Below, one piece after another: positions 7,413 to 13,043 of a stretch of DNA of 13,397 bases. The stretch's first letter is position 1; the number at the start of each line of letters is the position of its first letter. The notes under the pieces were generated by a model. That model saw only the letters and a list, made by a program, of their open reading frames with translations, was not told where the DNA came from and did not search any database. The stretch is taken from positions 1 through 13,397 of the forward strand of contig JANWVD010000010.1 in NCBI GenBank assembly GCA_025057715.1, read 5' to 3'. Origin of the DNA: Aquificaceae bacterium (GTDB lineage: Bacteria; Aquificota; Aquificia; Aquificales; Aquificaceae). The translations under genes were made by a program, and so were the position numbers.

Positions 7413-7730
7413 ATACGATTGCAACTCAGCTATCCGAAAGGCAGTCTCCAAAGCGCAATAGAGTTCTATAATTCTAAGCTTTTGCCGTTTGTGGAATTTC
7501 GCCTTGGTTACAGAGGAAGAGTTTACGGTTTTGATAAATTACCCAGAACTGGAATAGTATAAAAACACCATGCGTGGGTGATGAAGTTATTTAGAGAGAT
7601 TAGACAATCCCTTAGCGACCAAAAATTGGTGAGGCAAGCGCTCTCTACTATGACAGGTTGGTTATATGGTCATATCGATAAGGTTGACAGAAAATATGGC
7701 GAAACTATAAGTCCACTAACTAAGGTTTAG
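7413..7730 (+). pseudogene. Possible relic reading frame with one internal stop
   Basis: One plus-strand frame runs from 7413 to a TAG at 7728-7730 with a single internal stop, TAA at 7560-7562. The translation reads like protein, for example KLLPFVEFRLGYRGRVYGFD before the stop and MKLFREIRQSLSDQKLVRQ after it. Another plus frame (7340-7468) reads WITYFCQVLTKTDEHHIKIA and might be the 5' end joined by a frameshift. The downstream part could also stand alone as a 49-residue gene from the ATG at 7581, with no convincing ribosome site. I cannot name a family; a decayed mobile-element or accessory gene is possible. This is weak: a run of about 100 codons with one stop is uncommon but not rare by chance when all frames are searched. 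Confidence 0.25.
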
Positions 7731-7741
7731 ACTAATAGACC

Positions 7742-7768
7742 TTGATTTAGGATAAGGGAGATATACTT
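7742..7768 (+). promoter_or_regulatory. Promoter-like element directly upstream of the nuclease-like gene
   Basis: TTGATT (7742-7747) and TATACT (7763-7768, five of six to TATAAT) are separated by 15 bp, shorter than ideal. Transcription would start about 7775, leaving a leader of only a few bases before the ATG at 7781. The purine run AAGGGAG (7754-7760) is too far from the ATG to be its Shine-Dalgarno. Confidence 0.35.
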
Positions 7769-7780
7769 TAATCTGAGTTT

Positions 7781-8542
7781 ATGAGCGTAAAGGACTTTTT
7801 ATTAAGAGTAAGAGCTGTTTTCAATCCAGAACAGGCCGAAGTCATAGAGGATTTAATTAAGCTCCTTGATGGGCTTGTAAAAGCCAGCGACTTTAAAGAG
7901 CTTAAAGACACAGTCAAACAAACGCAGGAGCAAATCAAGGACCTAACAAGCACAGTCTCGGAACTCGCCAAAGCCCAAGCCAGAACTGAGCAAAGACTCG
8001 AAGAACTCGCCAAAGCCCAAGCCAGAACTGAGCAAAGACTCGAAGAGCTAGCCAAAGCCCAGGCGCAGACAGAGGAAAAGCTGGCTAGATTGACGGAGGC
8101 TATGGAGAAGCTCGCAATTTCTGTTAAAGACCTTAACGAAAAGTTTGGCGGTATTAGCGAAACTCTTGGATATATGCTTGAGAACGAAGCTTATAGAATG
8201 CTACCGTCATACTTGGAAAGAAATTACGGAATAAAGCTGGTTAAGAAGTTTATAAGAAAAGAAGTCGGCGGAAAGGAGATAAATTTGCTGGCAGAGGGGG
8301 AAAAGGAAGGTAAGAAGTTTCTGATATTAGGCGAAGCAAAAAGCAAGCTATCTTTAGGACCAGAAAGAGCAAGAGATGTTCTTGATTCTATTGAAGAGAG
8401 AATAAACTCTGCCCTCAAAGAGTATCCAGAATATGACGCTGATAGCGTCATAAAGCTAATAGTTACGCACTTTGCAAGCGAAAGCTTTATTCAAGAAGCC
8501 AAAAACTTAAATTACATAGTTATTCAAAGCTTTGAGTGGTAA
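7781..8542 (+). CDS. Coiled-coil protein with C-terminal PD-(D/E)XK-nuclease-like domain (DUF3782-like)
   Basis: A soluble 253-residue protein. Residues 1-37 form a helical N-terminus. About 38-120 are coiled coil with a 14-residue repeat: ELAKAQARTEQRLE at 61-74 and again at 75-88, then a diverged copy at 89-102. The C-terminal half (about 122-253) has the layout of a restriction-endonuclease-like fold: LGYMLENEAYRML with E134, strand KEINLLAEG at 165-173, then LILGEAK with E185/K187 as the ExK motif. The residue usually aspartate in the first strand is N168. Such coiled-coil plus PD-(D/E)XK-like proteins (DUF3782 and relatives) are frequent and often multicopy in thermophilic archaea and bacteria; their role is not established. 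The ATG at 7781 is fixed by a TAA at 7769-7771. It is the only complete plus-strand gene in the window and lies between two minus-strand operons. Nuclease activity is inferred only from fold motifs. Confidence 0.75.
   Translation: MSVKDFLLRVRAVFNPEQAEVIEDLIKLLDGLVKASDFKELKDTVKQTQEQIKDLTSTVSELAKAQARTEQRLEELAKAQARTEQRLEELAKAQAQTEEKLARLTEAMEKLAISVKDLNEKFGGISETLGYMLENEAYRMLPSYLERNYGIKLVKKFIRKEVGGKEINLLAEGEKEGKKFLILGEAKSKLSLGPERARDVLDSIEERINSALKEYPEYDADSVIKLIVTHFASESFIQEAKNLNYIVIQSFEW
7961..8086 (+). repeat. 42-bp tandem repeat encoding the coiled-coil 14-mer
   Basis: Units 7961-8002 and 8003-8044 are identical over 42 bases, and 8045-8086 is a clearly related, diverged third copy. Each unit encodes 14 residues, two heptads, so gain or loss of a unit keeps both reading frame and coiled-coil register. 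Identity at synonymous positions points to a recent duplication of one unit. Confidence 0.92.
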
Positions 8543-8549
8543 TTTAGCT

Positions 8550-8565
8550 AAGCTGGCTGCTTTTT
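8550..8565 (+). terminator. Weak intrinsic terminator candidate between convergent genes
   Basis: AAGC (8550-8553), loop TGGCT, GCTT (8559-8562), followed by three more T for a run of five. A 4-bp stem is marginal. The location is right: 33 nt separate the stop of the nuclease-like gene from the convergent TatD/radical-SAM stop. Confidence 0.25.
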
Positions 8566-8578
8566 AAAGAGCTCTTTA
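8565..8578. repeat. 14-bp perfect palindrome, longest copy of the iterated AGAGCTCT motif
   Basis: TAAAGAGCTCTTTA is its own reverse complement and spans the stop codon of the TatD/radical-SAM gene. AGAGCTCT itself occurs at 1528, 2705, 4959, 8568, 9802, 10819, 11020, 11489, 12517 and 12947. The copy at 11020 extends to a 12-bp palindrome (11018-11029). No protein is known to me for this site. Confidence 0.7.
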
Positions 8579-9934
8579 GCCTATAGCACCATAGGTGCGG
8601 GCGCGAAACTTTGCGCCTAAAGAATGTGCGAGCTGCTTGGTTTTCTCAATGTCAACGCCCGGGTAGTCAACAGCGGTCGCTATCACCTCAAAGCCGTTTT
8701 TCAAAGCCTCTTTGATAAATTCGCAAACCTTCTGGAATGTATCTGAGCGCACTGGCTTACAAACGAGATTATAAGAATTTGCATCCTGGGCATTTAGGCT
8801 AACTGACCAAACGTCAACTAACCCCTTTAGCTCCTTTAAACGTTCAGGTGGCAAAAAGCTAAGCATAAGACCGTTTGTATCAACCCTGACTTTTTTTGCG
8901 CCGGCTGATTTGAGCCAAGCGCTAACTTCTTTTAAAGTATCAAAGCGCAAGGTAGGCTCTCCGTAGCCACAAAAGACGACCTCTTCATAAGGCGTTGGGT
9001 CTTTAATCTCATTGATTACTTCCTTTGAAGATGGGTCTCTTTCAAGCCAAACCCAATGCCCTTTTACCATAAAGTCTCGCTCTTGCTCTCTTTGACAAAA
9101 TACGCAATGCAAGTTGCATCTATTTGTTAGGTTTATGTATAGCTTGTTGTTTATTACGTAAGTTATAGTATTTGACGGTCTTTCAAGCCCGAGATTAAAT
9201 AGCTTTTTGGCGTTTTGTGATGTCATTCTGATAACATCCTCGATGTTGCTATTTGGGACTAAATTAGCAAGCTCTTTAGCAATGTGTATGAGGTTTCTTG
9301 GCGTGTTTTTCTGACCTCTTTTAGGTTGCGGTGGCAAGTAAGGCGCGTCAGTTTCTATCACTATCCTAGTAGTTGGCGTTTTTGAGGCAACTGACCTTAG
9401 CTCCTTTGCATTAGGGTAGGTAAGAATGCCAGAAAAAGATATGTAAAATCCCATGTCAACGCACGCCATCATAAACTCGTAAGAGCCGCTAAAGCAATGC
9501 AAAACGCCGCCAACTTCGTGCGCCATTTCCTCTTTTAGAATTTTGAGAGTTTCTTCTTGAGCTTCTCTGGAATGAACTACTAATGGAAGCCCAAGCTCGC
9601 GCGCAAGTCTGATATGCTTTCTAAAAGACTCTTCTTGCACGTCCTTTGGTGAGTAGTTTTTATAAAAGTCAAGGCCTGTCTCTCCTATTGCTTTGACCTT
9701 TTTATGCGATAGCGCTTTTCTCTTTAGCCAATCTATATCATAAGAGCTGGCATCATGCGGATGAAACCCAATTGCGCAAAAGACCTTGTCGTATTTTTCA
9801 GAGAGCTCTATGGCGTTTTGGGAAGTTTCGAGGTTATATCCAATTGTGATTAAGTATTCTAAAGAGCTGTCATTAATGCTTTGGTTTAGCTCCTCGCTTT
9901 CAAGCAAGTCAAGATGGCAGTGCGTGTCAATCAT
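8576..9934 (-). CDS. TatD-family metal hydrolase fused to a radical SAM domain
   Basis: A two-domain protein of 452 residues from the ATG at 9934. A TTG at 9940 would add two residues, but MIDTHCHLD is the usual TatD beginning. Residues 1-255 are a complete TatD-type metallohydrolase (nuclease/deacylase TIM barrel): H5/H7 in HCH, E85 in IGETGLDFY, H121 in VVHSREA, H146 in LHCFSGS and D196 in ETDAPYLPP, so all metal ligands are present. Residues 264-452 are a radical SAM domain with C273-x3-C277-x2-C280 (CNLHCVFC) to bind a 4Fe-4S cluster, GEPT at 325-328 for S-adenosylmethionine, and VDTNGL in a following strand. This matches the TatD-associated radical SAM group, known both fused and as a separate neighbour; its substrate is not known to me. 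It is the last gene of its run, 28 nt after the microprotein stop, with no clear Shine-Dalgarno. Confidence 0.93.
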   Translation of the reverse strand: MIDTHCHLDLLESEELNQSINDSSLEYLITIGYNLETSQNAIELSEKYDKVFCAIGFHPHDASSYDIDWLKRKALSHKKVKAIGETGLDFYKNYSPKDVQEESFRKHIRLARELGLPLVVHSREAQEETLKILKEEMAHEVGGVLHCFSGSYEFMMACVDMGFYISFSGILTYPNAKELRSVASKTPTTRIVIETDAPYLPPQPKRGQKNTPRNLIHIAKELANLVPNSNIEDVIRMTSQNAKKLFNLGLERPSNTITYVINNKLYINLTNRCNLHCVFCQREQERDFMVKGHWVWLERDPSSKEVINEIKDPTPYEEVVFCGYGEPTLRFDTLKEVSAWLKSAGAKKVRVDTNGLMLSFLPPERLKELKGLVDVWSVSLNAQDANSYNLVCKPVRSDTFQKVCEFIKEALKNGFEVIATAVDYPGVDIEKTKQLAHSLGAKFRARTYGAIG

Positions 9935-9962
9935 AGACAAAAATATAGCCTAAAGTGTGCTT

Positions 9963-10055
9963 TCACTTGTCATAAAATTTACCGTAAGCGCCAAGGAGCC
10001 AAAGTAGCCCTATGGATAGCAAAAAAATTACTGCAAAGTAGAAGAATACGTCCAT
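9963..10055 (-). CDS. 30-residue single-pass membrane microprotein (predicted)
   Basis: A short frame running ATG (10055) to TGA (9963) encodes 30 residues beginning MDVFFYFAVIFLLSI and ending GAYGKFYDK. Residues 4-22 form one hydrophobic helix, followed by a short charged tail. The ATG lies inside the last codons of yifB (28 nt overlap, other frame), and the stop is 28 nt before the TatD/radical-SAM ATG, so it fills an otherwise unexplained 93-nt gap in the operon. The layout recalls small accessory subunits such as KdpF, CydX or CcoQ-like peptides, but no sequence family is recognised and no partner complex is in the window. There is no visible Shine-Dalgarno; coupling to yifB translation is possible. 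A chance hydrophobic frame cannot be ruled out. Confidence 0.5.
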   Translation of the reverse strand: MDVFFYFAVIFLLSIGLLWLLGAYGKFYDK

Positions 10056-11512
10056 GGGGTGTTAAGAGCCAAAGCAAGCGCTATGTGCTCGGGTTTTATC
10101 TCCGAGCTTAGCTCCATGTCTGCGATTGTGCGAGAGAGCTTAAGGGTTTTGCTTACTGCGCGCACTGAAAGTGCGCGCGTTTTTTGTATCTTTAGAAGAA
10201 TACTTTCGCACCTCTCAGAGAGCTTGCAGTGCTCTTTGGTTTGGTCTATGCTCATATGGGCGTTGAATATTATCCTATCCTTGAAGCGTCTTTGCTGGGC
10301 TATTAGTGCGTTGTTTATGCGCTCAAGAGAGTCTGATTTTTCATCCGGAACTGGATTCCTAACCCAAATAACCATGTCAAATCTATCAAGCAAAGGTCCA
10401 GATATGCGCGATTGATAGGTCTTTATTGCATAGGGCGTGCATACGCACTTTTTATCAGGGTTTTGATAGTTTCCGCAAGGGCAGGGGTTTGTCGCAGCAA
10501 GCAGCGTAAAGCGAGCCGGGAATGTCACTTTACCTTCCGCGCGCGAAATAGTTACTTGACCATCTTCCATAGGCTGGCGAAGTGTTTCCAGCGACCTTCT
10601 GCTAAATTCCGCAAGCTCGTCAAGAAACAAAACGCCCCTGTGAGCTAAAGATATCTCACCTGCTTGAGGACCAGAGCCGCCGCCAACTAAAGCAACGTCC
10701 GAAGAGCTATGATGCGGCGAGCGAAACGGTCTTTTGTAAATAAGCCCGCCTGAGTTTAGCCCGCACGCGCTATATATTCTTGTTACCTCAAGAGCCTCTT
10801 GAGGAAAGAGCGGGGGCAAGAGCTCTCTAATGGCTTTTGCAATGGTGCTCTTTCCACTACCTGGGGGCCCAACCATCAAAAGGTGATGCTGCCCTGCTAC
10901 GCAGGCTTCAACTGCCAGCCTTGCAATACCGCCGATTTTTATGCTTTCTAAGATTTTATTAGCGTTTGGTAATTGATGCTCTTGCTCTGGTATTGATATA
11001 AATTTAGCTTCTTTGCTAAAGAGCTCTTTGACTTGGGATAAATGCTTTATAGGAAAAACCTTCAAAGCGTTAATTCCTGCGCATTCGTTTATGTTTTCAG
11101 CAGGGATTACGAACTTTTCGTATCCCTTTTCGTGCATACCAAGAACGCAAGCAAGCAATCCTTTAGAAGACCTTACGCTCCCATCGAGCGATAGCTCGCC
11201 AAGAAAAACCACATCTTTAGGCACTTCGAGGTTTTGGGTGATTGAAATTATCCCCACAGCCATTGGCAAATCAAAAACCGTTCCTGACTTTTTAAGCTCT
11301 GAGGGGGAGAGGTTAATTGTTATTCTGCGCATTGGCAACTCAAAGCCGCATGACTTTAAAGCAGACCTTACTCTCTCTTTGGCTTCTGCCACTGCCTTAT
11401 CGCCAAGCCCCACTATGTTAAGCTGCATAAGCCCCGGGGATATGTGAACTTCTACATCCACCTCAAGGCTTTCAACCCCAACAAGCGCAGAGCTCTTTAC
11501 CTTGCAAAACAT
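10028..11512 (-). CDS. comM: YifB/ComM-family AAA+ ATPase (magnesium chelatase subunit ChlI-like)
   Basis: A 494-residue member of the YifB/ComM family, of normal length. The N-terminal ChlI/Lon-S5-like domain is at about 15-160, with INLSPSELKKSGTVFDLPMA. The AAA+ domain follows with Walker A GPPGSGKS at 215-222, Walker B VLFLDE at 294-299, the cysteine-rich ATNPCPCG at 340-347 with C356/C358, and LLDRFD at 374-379. The C-terminal helical lid is at about 400-490 and contains the family motif SRTIADME. ComM is a hexameric helicase that drives branch migration when DNA taken up in natural transformation recombines; the family also occurs in species not known to be competent. The start ATG overlaps the purQ stop as TAATG. 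Linkage to purSQ looks like operon packing and not a functional tie. Confidence 0.96.
   Translation of the reverse strand: MFCKVKSSALVGVESLEVDVEVHISPGLMQLNIVGLGDKAVAEAKERVRSALKSCGFELPMRRITINLSPSELKKSGTVFDLPMAVGIISITQNLEVPKDVVFLGELSLDGSVRSSKGLLACVLGMHEKGYEKFVIPAENINECAGINALKVFPIKHLSQVKELFSKEAKFISIPEQEHQLPNANKILESIKIGGIARLAVEACVAGQHHLLMVGPPGSGKSTIAKAIRELLPPLFPQEALEVTRIYSACGLNSGGLIYKRPFRSPHHSSSDVALVGGGSGPQAGEISLAHRGVLFLDELAEFSRRSLETLRQPMEDGQVTISRAEGKVTFPARFTLLAATNPCPCGNYQNPDKKCVCTPYAIKTYQSRISGPLLDRFDMVIWVRNPVPDEKSDSLERINNALIAQQRRFKDRIIFNAHMSIDQTKEHCKLSERCESILLKIQKTRALSVRAVSKTLKLSRTIADMELSSEIKPEHIALALALNTPWTYSSTLQ
10158..10185 (+). terminator. Intrinsic-terminator-shaped hairpin, antisense inside yifB/comM
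   Basis: GCGCGCACT (10158-10166), loop GAA, AGTGCGCGC (10170-10178), then G and six T (10180-10185): a perfect 9-bp GC-rich stem with a T-run on the plus strand. In the yifB mRNA the same stem forms but is preceded by A and not followed by U, so sense transcription would not be ended. It encodes TRALSVRAV, a conserved part of the family, so coding constraint may explain it in part. Confidence 0.5.
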
Positions 11513-12192
11513 TAGCTAATGATTGAGTGCCAAATCATAAGCCCGTCGCGAAAGGATAGAATATCTTCACAGGCTCTTTCTGGATGCGGCATAAGACCAA
11601 AGACGTTTCCTTCTTTATTCATAATCCCCGCTATGTTGCCTAAAGAGCCGTTTGGGTTAAACTCCTTGCTTATCTCACCTTCAGGGCCGCAGTATCTTAA
11701 AAGCACCAAAGAATTATCCTCAATCTCTTTTAGCGTCTCTTGAGTTGCAAAGTATCTACCCTGCGAGTGCGCTATTGGCATCTTAATTACTTCTTTTTGG
11801 CTATAGCGCTTGGTAAACGAAGAGCTATTGTTTTCTACCCTAAGATAAACAGCGTCGCATATAAACTTAGGCGGGTCGTTTTTTAAAAGAGCTCCTGGCA
11901 GAAGCTTTAGCTCCGTAAGGATTTGAAAGCCGTTGCATATGCCTACTACTAACTTCCCCCTTTGGGCAAAGTTGTAAATCTCTTGCCCAAGTGCTGTCTT
12001 TGCAGCAATCAGCCCCGCCCTTAGGTAATCCCCAAATGAAAACCCGCCGGGAATAATGATGCAATCAAAGTCTAAAAGCTGCGGATTTTTAACATCAATA
12101 AACTTAGCATCTTGCCCAAGTAGGTCTTTTAGAACGTAAAGAGTATCATAATCGCAGTTAGAGCCTGGAAAGGAGCAAATTCCAAACTTCAT
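11512..12192 (-). CDS. purQ: Phosphoribosylformylglycinamidine synthase, glutaminase subunit PurQ
   Basis: PurQ is a class I glutamine amidotransferase that supplies ammonia for converting FGAR to FGAM, the fourth step of purine synthesis, in a complex with PurL and PurS. It has 226 residues, the usual size. Visible motifs are PGGFSFGDYLRAG (oxyanion-strand region), GICNGFQIL with nucleophile C86, and MPHPER with H203/E205 completing the catalytic triad. The ATG overlaps the purS stop as ATGA, and its own stop overlaps the comM start as TAATG. The purS mRNA just upstream has GAAGAG about 10 nt before the ATG, one of the few ribosome-site-like sequences in the window. purL is not present in the window, so it must lie elsewhere. 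Confidence 0.98.
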   Translation of the reverse strand: MKFGICSFPGSNCDYDTLYVLKDLLGQDAKFIDVKNPQLLDFDCIIIPGGFSFGDYLRAGLIAAKTALGQEIYNFAQRGKLVVGICNGFQILTELKLLPGALLKNDPPKFICDAVYLRVENNSSSFTKRYSQKEVIKMPIAHSQGRYFATQETLKEIEDNSLVLLRYCGPEGEISKEFNPNGSLGNIAGIMNKEGNVFGLMPHPERACEDILSFRDGLMIWHSIIS

Positions 12193-12401
12193 TCTATTGA
12201 AAACTCTTCAATCACGGGGTTTATTAAAAACCTCTCTGCAATGAGCTTTGCCTCGTCTGGGTTTTTAAGCTCAAGCTCTACTATCTTGCCTACCTTTAGA
12301 TTATCAACCTCAACGCCGTTTTGCCTTAGCATCTCCTCAATAGCTCTAGCTTCCGGGTCTAAAAGCCCCTCTCTTGGCATAATGACTATTCTTACTCTCA
12401 T
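12189..12401 (-). CDS. purS: Phosphoribosylformylglycinamidine synthase subunit PurS
   Basis: PurS is a small subunit that bridges PurQ and PurL for ammonia channelling in the multi-subunit FGAM synthase. It has 70 residues, slightly under the usual 80 or so. The family pattern is clear: an opening beta strand VRIVIMPREGLLDPEARAIE, then VDNLKVGKIVELEL, then LINPVIEEFSIE at the end. The start ATG follows directly after the TAG stop of the DUF554 gene with no spacer, and the stop overlaps purQ as ATGA. The purS-purQ order is the usual one for bacteria with the three-part enzyme. Confidence 0.95.
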   Translation of the reverse strand: MRVRIVIMPREGLLDPEARAIEEMLRQNGVEVDNLKVGKIVELELKNPDEAKLIAERFLINPVIEEFSIE

Positions 12402-13043
12402 CTAAGGCACGATTATACACATCAAAAGCCCCGGCAAGACATCAAGGGGCTTTACCTTAATTTCAAGCCCAAGCATCTCAAGCGCGCTAAGGACCAAAAG
12501 CCCCCCGCCGACAAAGAGAGCTCTTGCGACTGCCTCCTGGCTTAATTGACCCCCAATCGCAAGCGAGGCGTAAGTTAGCGAAAGCTGGAAAGCAAGCACC
12601 AAAATAGCAGAAAAAGCCACGCCCTTCCCAAGCGAAGCAGATAAAAAGATAGAAGACACCCCATCCATTAGCGACTTTAAGACCAAGATAGAGCTATCGC
12701 CCTTGGTCCCTTCAAGCATGCAACCTAAAAAGGTCATGGGTCCTACGCTAAATAGCAAAAACGCACTCACAGCCCCCTTTTGTTTTTCAAGATACTCAAA
12801 ACGCGCCTGACGGCGCAAAAACCACCCCAAAGCCGCCCCCAAGGAAAGACAAACAAACACCTTTAAAAGCTCAGCATCGCCTTCATTAATTAGCTTAGCC
12901 CCCAAAAGCAAAGTAAAAACCCCTATACCTCCCTTGACTGACATTAAGAGCTCTTTCGGCAGCCTTTTGGCAATAGTGAGTCCTAAAATTGAGCCAAAAA
13001 CTATCAAGGAAGCATTCAGGATGCTTCCAAAGCCTACAAACAC
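12402..13043 (-). CDS. DUF554-family membrane protein (YqgA/YdfK-like)
   Basis: An integral-membrane protein of 213 residues with about six or seven hydrophobic helices. The N-terminal GSILNASLIVFGSILGLTIAKRLP and the later segment FSVGPMTFLGCMLEGTKGDSSILVLKSLMDG, spread over about 98-128, match the DUF554 family (E. coli YqgA, Bacillus YdfK). The family may be a transporter, but its substrate is not established. The start is GTG at 13043, giving the expected beginning; it overlaps the upstream glycosyltransferase end by 10 nt. The stop TAG abuts the purS ATG. Position ahead of purSQ is probably operon packing. Confidence 0.9.
   Translation of the reverse strand: MFVGFGSILNASLIVFGSILGLTIAKRLPKELLMSVKGGIGVFTLLLGAKLINEGDAELLKVFVCLSLGAALGWFLRRQARFEYLEKQKGAVSAFLLFSVGPMTFLGCMLEGTKGDSSILVLKSLMDGVSSIFLSASLGKGVAFSAILVLAFQLSLTYASLAIGGQLSQEAVARALFVGGGLLVLSALEMLGLEIKVKPLDVLPGLLMCIIVP

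Noticed and set aside
7396..7465. Possible riboswitch (CCGAAAGG with CCAAAGC recalls parts of the c-di-GMP-I aptamer)
   Set aside because: The conserved core and pairing arrangement of the c-di-GMP-I or any other class I know is not met, and the GATAGC arm would lie partly before the predicted transcription start.
7269..7780. tRNA, rRNA or insertion-sequence ends in the gene-free stretch
   Set aside because: No cloverleaf arms, rRNA core words, terminal inverted repeat pair or target-site duplication could be found by eye.
7768..8055. Minus-strand frame with a repeated Ser/Leu-rich peptide, antisense to the coiled-coil gene
   Set aside because: It mirrors the 42-bp tandem repeat; its low-complexity composition and the strong coiled coil plus nuclease-fold motifs on the plus strand show the plus frame is the real gene.
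7961..8086. Short regular repeats that might suggest a CRISPR array
   Set aside because: Units are directly adjacent with no spacers and are coding heptads of a coiled coil; no cas gene is near.
8551..8580. The TAAAGAGCTCTTTA palindrome as a bidirectional terminator
   Set aside because: With no spacer it can form only a short A/T-rich stem around an AGCT loop; it fits better as a copy of the iterated octamer.
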